NCBI GenBank assembly: GCA_905221605.1
Contig: CAJNDS010000075.1
Location: 174,516-238,515 of the forward strand
DNA length: 64,000 nucleotides
Direction: 5' to 3'
Source: Symbiodinium natans
Lineage: Eukaryota > Sar > Dinophyceae > Suessiales > Symbiodiniaceae
Below, in pieces: positions 1 to 10,236 of this stretch (its first letter is position 1; each line of letters starts with the position of its first letter). A program made the position numbers and the translations under genes. Under the pieces are notes generated by a model, which had not been told where the DNA came from, ran no database searches, and saw only the letters and a list, made by a program, of their open reading frames with translations.

Positions 1-999
1 GAGGACGTGTGGAAGGTGGGCTTGCAGTTTAGAGCAGAGGGTTTCGAGGTTGGAGTCAGATCTGGGGTCCGGGGGGTAGATTGTGGCTTAACATCATCTC
101 ACGTGCAGAGAAAGGAACCCTAAACCCTAGCTGAAAGAGCGGTCCTAAACGGTGACTTGCACCGTGGAACCTACGCCCACATCTTTGGACCCTCGTGAGG
201 TCTTTCGCATACCGAAAGAGCATCGCCTCATGACCTTGGGCCGGTACTACATTTGCAAGGCGATCTTGAGGGAGTTTAGGGTGCATGTGGGTGCTGCCAG
301 GGCCTTTATCGGGGAGACTGCTCACTAGATGTTTGCATGCTGTCTCGCTTGCGCACGCTCGCCTCCTGTGCGTACGAGCACCGTGTATGGATTACACAAC
401 CTGAGGCAGCGCGCATAGTGAGAGCATTGACCACTGCATGAGCCAGTTCTGAACGTCTCTTTGGGGAGCTCGGGGTTTCAAGGCTCCGCTGTGATGTGCC
501 ACACGAGCAATAATAGTCGTGTTTAAAGACTCATGCAAAGTATCGGTTTTTCGGGGTCGTCTCCAGTTTGACTGAGGCAACGACTCCCTTGGAATCGCCC
601 TTGCCTCACCCAACGCCCGCTCTCGCTATGCGGCAGGCCCGGTACAGGCTGATCCAACTTGACGCGTGCCAGGACCGTGGGGTGCAGAAGCCTGACAGTC
701 GGAGCACCACTACCACCACCACCACAAAAGCCCCTAAGCCCCTAAGCCATGAGGTACGCTTCGTGAAGCATAGAACCCACGGTTGTCTTGTTTGCTGCGT
801 TCCATTGGGGTGCTTAGGGCACAAAAGTTTGAGACTTTGCATACCAAAGCTTGCAAGTTTTGCTTTTGTGGGGTGCCGCGGAACAAATAAGTTCTGAAAC
901 TCCCTTTGCGAGGCTGCCACTTAAGTTATAGCTTTGCCGGCTGGCTGTGCCTAAAAGGAGAACAACGCATCGCTAACTGTTTTCACACGCTTGTGCAGG
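1..999. other. No gene recognised
   Basis: I see no convincing exon here. A CCCTAAACCCTAG motif lies near 117-130, of the degenerate telomere type that marks introns elsewhere in the window. The first bases could be the end of an exon (GAG GAC GTG TGG AAG before a GT), but this is too short to support. A short run of ACC/CCA triplets lies near 707-725. Confidence 0.5.
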
Positions 1000-1054
1000 A
1001 CATGATGGAGGCGGAAGAAACGACGCAAAAGGCCTCAGATGTGTTCTTGTTGTG
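1000..1054 (+). CDS. Possible terminal exon, unknown protein
   Basis: A pyrimidine-rich stretch ending in CTTGTGCAG precedes a frame reading DMMEAEETTQKASDVFLL and then TGA. The acidic, helix-like composition and good acceptor suggest the last exon of a plus-strand gene whose earlier exons I could not find. A second short frame, MAFKHRRRLFAAGFYHG and onward to about 1206, starts at the stop codon and overlaps it by one base; it is an alternative. No family is recognised. The call rests on composition and splice signal only. Confidence 0.3.
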
Positions 1055-1483
1055 ATGGCTTTCAAGCATCGGAGACGCCTCTTTGCCGCTGGCTTCTACC
1101 ATGGGATGCTGATAGGAGATGTCCAGATGTTTCGGCCTGGAGCAGGACGCCAACCAGGACCATCGCGACATCGCTTGAAGTGGCCAGCTAACCTCTGTAA
1201 ACCTTGAATCCTTGAAGTCAAGCCGTGTGTCAGGAGCAAGCAAGGATTTTAAGTCAAATGGGGCGGCATCCTTGGACATCGAAGCATGGTGTGTTGTGGA
1301 GGGTTTGGGCGAGTCCAGTTCCGTAGACCTGAAGACACTACCCCTGCCGGGATCCTACGTTGTTTAAAGGAGTCGTTTGCTTTTGTTGTTTCTTCAGGCA
1401 TGCCATTTGCATTTGCATATGAGTTTGTAATACGATATGTAGCGTTAGTTCATTTTTGTTCTTGCATGTGTCAATTAGTATTG

Positions 1484-1765
1484 TTTGTCTCATTTGTGGT
1501 ATTTGTACCATTTGTATGTTGTTTTGTTGCGTTGTGTGTTATTTGCGGTTAATCTGTATTGCTGGCATTGTTTTGTATTCTTTGCATGTCTTGTATTTTG
1601 TATGTTTTGCATGATCTGCATTATTTGTATTAGACGCATTATCAGCAATATTTGTAATATTTGTATTACTCGTAGTATTTTGTATTCTTCGTACTATGTG
1701 TAGTAAATCTGATCTTTGCATTCTTTGAATTGTTCGTGTTGTTTGTATTGTTTGTATGCTTGCTT
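1484..1765. repeat. Degenerate TTTGTATT-type repeat
   Basis: About 280 bases of T-rich sequence are built from diverged copies of an 8-9 base unit such as TTTGTATTN, TTTGCATGN and TTCGTATTN. Frames here read as strings of F, V, C and I and are not genes. It looks like an old, decayed microsatellite. Confidence 0.6.
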
Positions 1766-2228
1766 CGGAATGTGTGATTCGAACGCTTCGTGAAGGTTTT
1801 GGCAACGATATTGGTTGCTTCTCCACCCCAGACTCATACTTGTAGTCTTCGGAATAAACTACTGGGTAGCCCGTGACCACTCTTTCATGTCATCTTCCGA
1901 AAATCGCTCGGCCTGCCCACTCAACCTGACCCCCCAAACTCTTCTCGTACTACGGGCTGAAAAATGGCACGCGCATCTTGTCGTTACCCGCTCTAGCCAA
2001 AAGTCGGCCTCTTGGCAACCCCTCCCCCCATGCAACTTGCGATGACATGAGCGACTGAGGTTACTCTTCGGACAGAAGAAAGCCTTTCTTTTCGCAAGAT
2101 TTGGCCTCGTCAAGTGCATCACTCGGTGCATCTGGATTGCGCATGCATGGTGCATGCTTTCAGGTGATGTCCACAACTTGCCTGAGCCATATCATCTTAG
2201 GTCTATTCACGTGGATGAGGAAGAGATG

Positions 2229-2352
2229 TCGGGCTCTTGAGAGCATTCAGCTGTTGCAGCTGGTATATTGATGTCTGATGTACCTTCCCGGTTGGCAACT
2301 CAACTACTGCAACCGCCCGATTAGGGTCTAGAGCTGCTACGCCAACAGTGCC
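2229..2352 (-). CDS. Possible minus-strand exon, unknown
   Basis: On the minus strand the frame reads PPGGTVGVAALDPNRAVA, then VVELPTGKVHQTSIYQLQQ. Its mixed composition is protein-like and unlike the low-complexity frames around it. No start, splice partner or family is recognised, and most other genes here are on the plus strand, so this may be a chance frame or an isolated exon. Confidence 0.25.
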
Positions 2353-3716
2353 GCCGGGCGGGAAATAGAATAGACATGGGATAGAAATATTGACTTTGGG
2401 ACCGAAGCAGGTTTCAACGGCCGCCTGGCCAGAACCCTTGTTTCCGGTCGAACAGAGCAGGGACGGGAAACCTGATCTTGGCAAGACTAATATCGGCTCC
2501 TGGCACATGCACGTGTTTTTGCTAGCAGATGCTAGCAGCATTCTTTGTCATAGTTGGTTTTGGCGTGGTTTCAATGTATCCTGGTGGTTTGCATCTTTCA
2601 TATGACTCTCGCTGCTGACCTTACATACTCTTTGCACTTCTGCCTTTTGTTGCTGTTGATTGCTGTTGAAAACGGCAACCATAACATCGACTCTGCTTCT
2701 GGCCAGAATGACGCGGCACTGACAGATGGATCATGTTAGATTTCAAGATTTGCGCAAACTACATATTCACCCCCCCCCCCCCCCCACCCAAAAGAAACTA
2801 ACAGGGAATTGCCAAAATGATTTTTTTGCGGGGCTGGGAACAGCCTCCGGATGTGAGCCGGGGAGGAAGGTGGCAGCCAGTTGCCAAAAGGATTTTTGGC
2901 TTTGTCCGCGCGTTTGCGAGCTACCTAGCCTCCTTTTCGTGAAGATGCTGCGACGTTCTGTTCAGTTTGCCCGTTCCGTTCTCGGGGTTTGCGTCCCCCC
3001 CACGCACAGAATACCTCCCCCGAATTCCACCAGATAGCTGCGAAGGAGAGCATGGTGTCATTTCCAACACGGTACAAGAACTCAGAGCCCAACACAAAGA
3101 ACAGCACTGCAAGTGTGTTGGGGTCTCTGGGTCACTGGTGATTTTTCCCAAAAACCCTCGGAGGTTAAATTCTCGTTTAGGGGTGTTTAGGGTACCAAGC
3201 AGGGGGGGGCTGCGAAGATTCCTGGCAGTGGCCCGAGCGACACCACGGGGGTTGCAGGACCCCACGGAACGGGACGGGACGGGTTTTGGGTTCCCGACTC
3301 GATCTCGTTCATGTGTGGGGCGCTGTTGTTCGAAAAGCAAAAAAGCAGCAAAGGCACTGTCCGTCTTTGTAGTGCTGTCCAAAAAGCTTAGATTCCTTCG
3401 CGGCAGCCACACTACTAATACTTGTTATGATGTGGAGGTTGAGACTCCGAACACGCGTCCCGCATTCGCAGAACAGTTGGCAGTTCGATTCTGAATGTCT
3501 TGAGCAGGTTAGTGAACTTGCTTCACTTGACGTCAAGGGCTTATTCCCTATCTGTATTGTGGTGGTCTCTGCGAAGTGGGAAGCATCGGGAGTCGACAGG
3601 TTTGATTTTTTGTTCCAACTCTTCTTGGGCCACAACAAGGAGACAGAATCGACGTCATCTGGTGTTTTGGGCGCGGTCACACTGAAGGTGGAAGAAATGG
3701 CCAAGTCGGCGCAAAT

Positions 3717-3752
3717 ACATAACGCAGTTGTGCTACATAACGCAGTTGTGCT
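3717..3752. repeat. Perfect tandem duplication of 18 bases
   Basis: The 18-base unit ACATAACGCAGTTGTGCT occurs twice head to tail. It lies inside an open plus-strand frame (3427-3957), where it would duplicate six residues, but that frame does not look convincingly coding. Confidence 0.9.
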
Positions 3753-4184
3753 TCCATTGATTTCACGCCTACTGTGCAAACCACATGAAATTAGCGGTGC
3801 ATTCTGCAGAATTCCTGCTGGGTACTCACACCCAGCTTCTCTAATTCTTCGGAAGGTGGGTGAAGTGCGACTTGGGGAGAGCAATGGGGAGCAATCAGAT
3901 ATTCATGTAAGGCAGGGACAGGAATACTGTATTTCACTCCGTTGTAGGATGTTGTAGGCTCTGCCCGCACATGCCCAAGCTTGCGCGATGTCACATGCAC
4001 AGGGTCGTAGGTGTTGCGCAGCAGGAATCGCACTTGTGTTTTTCCAACTGCAAAGTAGCGACAGCCCTTGATGCAACCCGAAGCTGCGAAGTACAAAGCA
4101 CAAAAAAAGGAATCCTACGCAGCCTAAACCTGCTGAAGCCCTCAACTCTCCTATAGCACCCCTTCTGTTTGTGATTTGGGACTC

Positions 4185-4300
4185 ATGAGGGTGGACCTCA
4201 TTGCTCTGGCAGCCTTCGAGTTGCGAGGGAAGCAACCGTTCCAGGACCTCCATGCCTGGGCTTCGAGGGAGCTGAGAGGGCTTTGGAGGGCTCTTGTGTT
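4185..4300 (+). CDS. Possible first exon, unknown protein
   Basis: ATG at 4185 opens a frame reading MRVDLIALAAFELRG, then KQPFQDLHAWASREL, which is clearly protein-like. Just afterwards come G-rich GGCTTTGAGGGTTTGGG sequences of the kind found at intron starts in this window, so the exon probably ends near 4270-4300 at a GC or GT donor. The next exon was not identified. A (CA)n run follows at 4402-4423. Confidence 0.35.
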
Positions 4301-4831
4301 TTGGGCTTTGAGGGTTTGGGCTGTATGGGTGCTGACCTCTACGTGTAACCTGGAGAAGGGCGGTTTTGATCAGTCTCATGTGCAAGCACAACAAGAAACA
4401 CAAACACACACACACACACACATGTGCTTGTTTAGTTGGTTGGTGAAAACTGTATGTAGTTTTGGACTACAAGAGCCGACGGCCAGACACACGCCCAGGA
4501 CTCAACCTAACCATGCTTTAAGCAGTCGCTGAGTGCCAAAACGGCACACTCAAAAAAAGCACACACAAAGCTTCATGTGAACAACAAAGCATCCTATCAC
4601 ACAGCGACCCTATGGCAAGCACTTTATTTTCAATAATCCCACCTTACAGTTTTTGCGGGCATTGTGAGGGATCGCATCTGCGATTCCGATTCAACATCCC
4701 AGGCATTTTGTGTGGGGATCCTCTGAAATGGGGCGCTCTGTAGGATTATTGAATCGTTGAAGTACTGGTCACGAGAGGCCAGAAATTAGCATCGCAACCT
4801 TCTTCGGATGTTGATTTTGGCTTCCGATTGA

Positions 4832-5128
4832 TTGCCAGAAGGTGCCGAGTATTCTACAACCATTTGCCCAGTGCCAGTTTGTGTTGAGCACGGCTGGCCT
4901 CTTGCCGCCGGAGTGGTCGTGGACCCTGATGCACCTGCAAACCAAAACATCCAAGGCAGCATGCGGGATTGCAATGCCTTGGAGGAACGCCATCAAGTAT
5001 GGAAGGGCACACATCCCACTGTACAAGTGGTAGAGCCGGAGTTCAATCCTCGCCTTGGGGGCCGTTGTTTGCCAATCACCCGTTGCGATTACACGGTATT
5101 GGGCTTGGTCACTGAGGCGGCCTTTTAA
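4832..5128 (+). CDS. Possible small protein, 98 residues
   Basis: ATG to TAA gives 98 residues of mixed composition, including AAGVVVDPDAPANQN and VVEPEFNPRLGG. Another plus frame (4842-5033) and a 124-residue minus frame starting at 5143 overlap it and also look protein-like, so strand and frame are not certain. I prefer this one for its full ATG-to-stop length, balanced charge and agreement with the orientation of nearby genes. No family is recognised. Confidence 0.3.
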   Translation: MPEGAEYSTTICPVPVCVEHGWPLAAGVVVDPDAPANQNIQGSMRDCNALEERHQVWKGTHPTVQVVEPEFNPRLGGRCLPITRCDYTVLGLVTEAAF

Positions 5129-6052
5129 ATTTTTAGTTTTCAAAGAGGAATTGAAATTCCGAGCCGTGTTTAAGTTCTTTAAGCATGATTTTCAAGCTTT
5201 GCACATTTTCAAAGGGGTTTGAAATTTGAAGATTTCACAGACAACGCGGACTCTTTGTTTTAAGCTTGGAAGCATGTGTGGGCTATTTGGGCAAAGTTCA
5301 TATAAAATGTCATTTGGTGTTGTTGCTTGAGTTTAGCTAGCAAGTCATTTGGCTAAAGTTATCACACATTGTACTTCAGGAAGACGTTTGCGTCTCCCAC
5401 TTCAAGATGTCCAGCTTTCCACCCTTTAAGGTTCCGAATTTCCTGGACGGTATGAGTGCATCAAGTTCGCCAAGGCGAAGACTTTGCTTCCCGATGTCCA
5501 CCCGCCAAATTTCCAGATTGGAAATGTGGAAACTTAGAGGGTGGAAGTATGACAAGAAGCAAATGTTGAAATTAGAAAATCCGGAAGGGCAGAGGGGAAA
5601 ATCCGGAAGTCTGGAATCCCGAGCTCTGGAACTCTAGAAATTGGAAGGCGAAAATCTGGTATGTGCACAAATGGCTCGGGCTTCGGTTGCCCCAAATCCA
5701 AAGCCTTCCCTCCCGGAGTGCTCTCGCGAGGATCATCCAGCAAATTCCTCCTCTTCTCAGGCCGGCCAAGTGCAGTTTCTCTTCTTGGGGTTGTGGCTTT
5801 GGGTATTGTTATCGACCATCCCCAGCATACGTGCACTTTGCGCAGCCTGCAAGTTTCAATAAGAGCCCCCAGACGCAGAGATAACCTGGCCGATGCGAAC
5901 CCTCCTGTCCGCAGTGGTTCTTTCCTTTGAAATCCCTGATCCCGAAAACGATGGAGAAGTACGGCGTGCTTGGAGTCGTTGGGGCGTTTACGGTTTCGAG
6001 GTTTAATGGTGGTGTGTGGGCTTCGGGTGCCTGAAGCTGAGGCTCCAGAAGC

Positions 6053-6163
6053 CCTAAACACCCTTATGCATCCAAAGACCAGCGTGCCCGCGAGGTTGCC
6101 CAGGGAAAGACCAGTGCGCGGTACTTCCGCATCATCCAGCGCCAGACGGGCGACCCGCAGGAT
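6053..6163 (+). CDS. Exon, unknown protein
   Basis: The frame reads YASKDQRAREVAQGK, then TSARYFRIIQRQTGDPQDAG, with typical codon use and basic, amphipathic composition. It follows a CCCTAAACACCC stretch, as expected for the C-rich end of an upstream intron. The right edge probably lies at CAG|GA or GAT|GC (6160-6163), giving a non-GT donor, because reading on meets TGA at 6173. A second candidate exon lies at 6618-6790 (KSLAQCGATLLSKQLIETQ), but the link is not shown. No domain is recognised. Confidence 0.4.
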
Positions 6164-6969
6164 GCCGGGCCATGATGCCTTGTGGCGTGCAACGTTTCGA
6201 GTTCATGAGGATTTGTGGCTTTGTGCCTGACCCATAGACCACATTTTTTATTCCGATCATCCCCACCCTATACAGCTACCTGATGTGGGAGACGTCCTAC
6301 CGTGTTCACACAGGAGGGTTCGCCACCCACCCACGCCGCGGCCACGCGCACGCCCACGCGCACCCCAACTCGCGCAATCTCGCGGACCGACGCCCGCGCC
6401 CACGCGTGCATGCACGTCATGCTGACCTGGGGCTTTGCCTCCCTTGGCGACTTCAAGCAGGACGATAGCACAGGCAAAATGCGCTTGGGCTCTGCCTCCG
6501 TTTGCGTTCACCGCGAATGCGGTGCCAGGTGCCTGCTCCGCAGGCAGGAATGGTGACATCGATGGTCATGTGAATCAAATGTGGCCGGCCATCCGTTAGA
6601 AACACCATGGTCCTTGCGTGAAGTCACTGGCCCAGTGCGGGGCGACACTTCTATCCAAGCAACTGATAGAAACGCAAAGCCGAACGGTGCACAGCGGCGC
6701 AAGGGGGTTTCCGCAGCGCCTCGCGTTAGATGGCCCCGCTCTGCGGTCCATGGTCGAGACTCAAGATGCGTTTTTGAGGCTTTACGCATCATGTCGGGGT
6801 TGTTGTTGAAGGATTGAAAGACTACATGTTACCACGACACGATCGCCACTTGCAGAGTACAAAGCTGTAGTTGCATGACTGCATGACGTATTTGAGTCAA
6901 ACATCAAGGTTGACCCTGCGGATTTAATAGATCCTTCTTTCTGTTGTTCGCACGAAACTCTGACGGGAG

Positions 6970-7080
6970 CCCAGAAATGCAGACATATGTGTATATGCAT
7001 GTATGTATGTACGTATGTATGTATGTATACATATATATATATTGTATAGAGAAAGGTAACACGGTAACACACACACACAC
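6970..7080. repeat. TGTA/TA and CA microsatellite
   Basis: A GTATGTATGTACGTATG tract grades into TATATATATA, followed by a short ACACACACAC run. Frames in it read as Y/I/H/T strings on both strands and are not genes. Confidence 0.9.
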
Positions 7081-7267
7081 CAAACAAAACCAAAACACTG
7101 CGACATACGCCCGAGAAAGTCCACCCCCACCCACCCACCAAATTTCCACACGGTTTTCCCCTACTCGCAATACATTCATATTGCGGAAAAGGGCAAGTGA
7201 TCTCTGCTCCAGCCGCGAACAAAGTGCTAATTCCAAGCTATACGCCTTCAGCCTTGAAGGCTAAAAC

Positions 7268-7999
7268 GTGCAGTTACGAAGGACCAACCGTCTTCCCCGA
7301 AGGGAAGATGCTGGGGTGCCGGCCCCATCGAAGAGAATGAGAGCATTCATTATCGAGGGCGTTAAAGAGTGTGATCCGTCAAAGCAGCGCAATTGGTCCA
7401 ATTCCTCTCACACTGCGCCTGCAGGCCAGATGGCTCGCAAGCAGGTGGTGATAAATCCCAAGGACCGGGCAGCAATTAAGCTTTGGACTTGAGGTCTAGG
7501 GAGTTTAGGGGAAGTTTAGGGTTGAGGTTCATTTTCCCTGGTTGGGCTTGAAGTCATTGAAGTCTCGTAGGCTTTATGATTCTGGAGCCGACACCGGGGT
7601 TTGTCAGATGGGGTCTCCTCTCATGGGCCCGCACTTTGCTCAAGTTTGCAAAGCCTGCGAGCCTATCAGCTCCTCAGGCGAAGAAAGCCGACGTGGACAC
7701 CCTGATGAAAAGGCGCGTGTATTGCCTGGACAGAAAAACCCCCAAGGACACGAAGCTCACACAAATGATTCCAAGCTGGCTGCGCAGGTTTAGCCCACGA
7801 TTCTTGCAAGAATCCACCGTGGACACTGGGCTTGACGACGAAGCTGCTGTCTAAGCTGGCCAGCGCGGGCAAATAGAGCTTATCCCCGATCGTGCAACCT
7901 GGTAACCTGAAGCGATTAGAATATACCAAGCCAACGAGGCCTTCAACGATTCGGCGGTGCCGCTGCCGCTGGATGAAGAGTCGGACCTGGATCTTTATG
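7268..7999 (+). CDS. Multi-exon gene fragment, unknown protein
   Basis: Three exons: about 7268-7487, about 7576-7848 and 7939-7999. The first reads MRAFIIEGVKECDPS, then MARKQVVINPKDRAA, and is followed by GTCTAGGGAGTTTAGGGG, an intron start with telomere-like sequence. The second contains KKADVDTLMKRRVYC and PSWLRRFSPRFLQ. Exons two and three join in phase 0 across a 90-nt GT-AG intron (7849-7938). The third reads AFNDSAVPLPLDEESDLDLY and ends at a strong GTGAGC donor, so the gene continues. The junction between exons one and two is not fixed. The C-terminal part is acidic. No family recognised. Confidence 0.5.
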
Positions 8000-8195
8000 G
8001 TGAGCGACGAACCCAGAGAAGTGAGGTTTAATTTTGGGGGTTTCAAAAAAGGCGCCGTTTAAGGCATCTCTAGATTTTTATGAGGCACATGGAAGCCTTG
8101 GCTTGTGAGGAGGCTACAGGAATGCTAAGCTTGTTTTGGCGTTGGCCTGCTTGGCCGAGTGTTTCCGGCAGAGCCTTCTGTGGCAGCATTAAGGC

Positions 8196-8522
8196 ATGGG
8201 CACTTGGGACAAAGCGATGCTTTGGCCATGCTCCAAGATGCTTGCACTGCGTAAGGCCCATGGACTCATAGTGGAGCACTCGGCGGAAGGCCTCAGCAGG
8301 GTGCAACGCGCATCATTGCAGACTTACATACTCTGTACAGCGGAGCGGTTAGGAAGAGAGAGCACTTTGCTTTGCACCTGTCATTGTTTTGATTGGGGCG
8401 AAGGTGCGGAGCTGCGGCTGCAACCCAGAAGGGCACTGCAGCTACTGCGCCGAGTGATGAATGCATGTCTGCATGTCGTAAAACCGTTGGCTGCAAATGT
8501 ACTTGTCTCTGTGCACTTGTGA
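8196..8522 (+). CDS. Doubtful open frame
   Basis: A 108-residue plus frame (MLALRKAHGLIVEHS, LQPRRALQLLRRVMN) is helix-like, but two other frames over the same bases, one on each strand, look equally plausible. It could hold further exons of the gene ending at 7999. I cannot choose, so treat it as unassigned. Confidence 0.2.
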   Translation: MGTWDKAMLWPCSKMLALRKAHGLIVEHSAEGLSRVQRASLQTYILCTAERLGRESTLLCTCHCFDWGEGAELRLQPRRALQLLRRVMNACLHVVKPLAANVLVSVHL

Positions 8523-9324
8523 ATGGAGCGCGCAAGTGCGTGGATGACACACGTGAAGACTGCACTTTATGCTGAGATTGGCGCGAGGTCCTGTTTCTCA
8601 GGCAGCTGAAGCAATCAAAAATGGCACCCTGAGTCGAAAGTGTCAAGCATGTATAGCTGTGCATGGCAAGCCAATAACAGCAGGCAGCTTCACAGCAAAC
8701 GAACCAGTTGCCGTGTGACGTCTCCAAGAGACGCCGCTGCGGCTTGAGCTCAAGTACAAAAGCGTTGGCAGCCCTCTTATTGTTTACAGCAGGTGTCTAA
8801 AGAGGGTTGCGGGTACAGGAAAGCCATGGTTGTTGGAGAGTCCTGAACTTGAAGCAGACCCCATTTCTCACCATTTGACGGAACCAAGGCAGAAGCCAGG
8901 AACTGGGATCTAGGATTTAGGTTTTTTTTTCAGGTACATGTTTTCTGATGAGCATAACAGCCCACAAGCAGATTAGATAATTGCGAAGTATAGGTTTGCT
9001 GGCTCCCTCACACGCGCGGCTAGCAGCTTCGTGCTTCAGAGTGTTCGGCCACTTCCAAATGCAAACCTGCGCTTAGACAGCCCATACCTTCAGCTAAATT
9101 GCGGCGGTGCAGCACATCACACGTTCAAGGTCAACTGGCCCTTATGCCAGCTGATCTTTTCGAAGAGTAGCGCTGAATAACATGCACCCGAGCCGGCTAT
9201 GGTGTCGGCTGAGTTGTGCCATTGGAGTGAACTTCTGCCAGCCAGCTGCAAGCCGTATGACGTGATCATGTGTGAACTCTTGTGCATGTGTTTGGCGTGT
9301 TTTTTTTTTGCAGTTCTAGCTGTT

Positions 9325-9433
9325 GCATCAAGGATCGAAAATGCACGTCTTCAACTTCGGAAAAGACGAGCGGTCGGGGCAGAGGCCGCAAGAGTCGTAA
9401 TCAGAGTTTGCTTACCAAGCTTGGATGTTAGAT
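9325..9433 (+). CDS. Possible exon, frame unclear
   Basis: A clean acceptor, GTTTTTTTTTTGCAG, ends at 9313-9314 and is followed by open sequence. One frame reads LAVASRIENARLQLRKRRAV; another reads CCIKDRKCTSSTSEKTS, then GRGRGRKSRNQ, and stops at TAG. Either would be a basic protein segment. No family or partner exon is recognised. Confidence 0.25.
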
Positions 9434-9841
9434 ATCACCGCAAAGCAATGCTCGCGCAAAGGCCCAAAGAGAGGACAACAACCTGGCATGTCCAGCGTTA
9501 GCAGGTTAGCAACGAGCAGATGCATAGATCCTTTGTACATGGGGCTAGTCAATGCTGTATGTCAACCATGCTTTCTGACAATAAGAGCAGAGATGCTGAC
9601 TGCATCTGCGGCAAGAAGAGAGTTCCCAGTACTGCGGTTAGCTCCTGTAATGCAAACGTTGGTTTTGTAGCTGCCTGAGAGCTGCTGCACTGACTTGAGG
9701 CAAATAGAAGCCCACGAGCTGTTAATCTCACAGGTTGACAGCATGTCTTCTTTAACACGCCTCACCTAGCTGCAGCTGCCGATGTTCCGAGCTGTCACAC
9801 GGTCCGTCTTCCAGGTTAGCGGAAAGTCAGCGGGAAAAGTT

Positions 9842-9892
9842 GTTTGTTTTGCGAAAAGTTTCTTTTCGAGAAAACCAACTTTTAAAACAAAC
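9842..9892. repeat. Foldback (inverted repeat) sequence
   Basis: GTTTGTTTTGCGAAAAGTT pairs with AACTTTTAAAACAAAC across a 16-base loop, giving a 16-bp stem with a 3-base bulge. The loop contains TTTTCGAGAAAA, which can pair internally. It may be a small foldback transposon remnant or a structured RNA segment. Confidence 0.6.
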
Positions 9893-10236
9893 GGCGCACG
9901 CAACTCAGCGAGAAAAACGACTTTTCGCGAAACGTGCAACGTACAAAGAAAAAGAGGCTAGATCGCCAAGCATGCTCGTGGCACCTGTGAGCGGACTGTG
10001 GATTTCTCTCGAGGCCGCAAAATCGCGATCTCGCCTAGGGCGCAGGCGTGTTTGCGCTCGCCGTCCCCGAAATGCCACACTGTCGTCGCTTTAAGAAGTT
10101 CGTTTTAAGGGTATCTTTGTGATAGCATTGAAGGCTTGAGGTGTCAGACTATATGCCGCGACGTTGAGCACCTTCTTCTCGCCAAAACCACGAACTCACG
10201 TCACCAATCACTACGTAGCTGACTAGCTGTAGTTAG

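Noticed and set aside
5020-5065. tRNA-like AGTGGTAGAGC followed by GTTCAATCC
   Set aside because: The A-box-like and B-box-like pieces are only a few bases apart, leaving no room for an anticodon arm.
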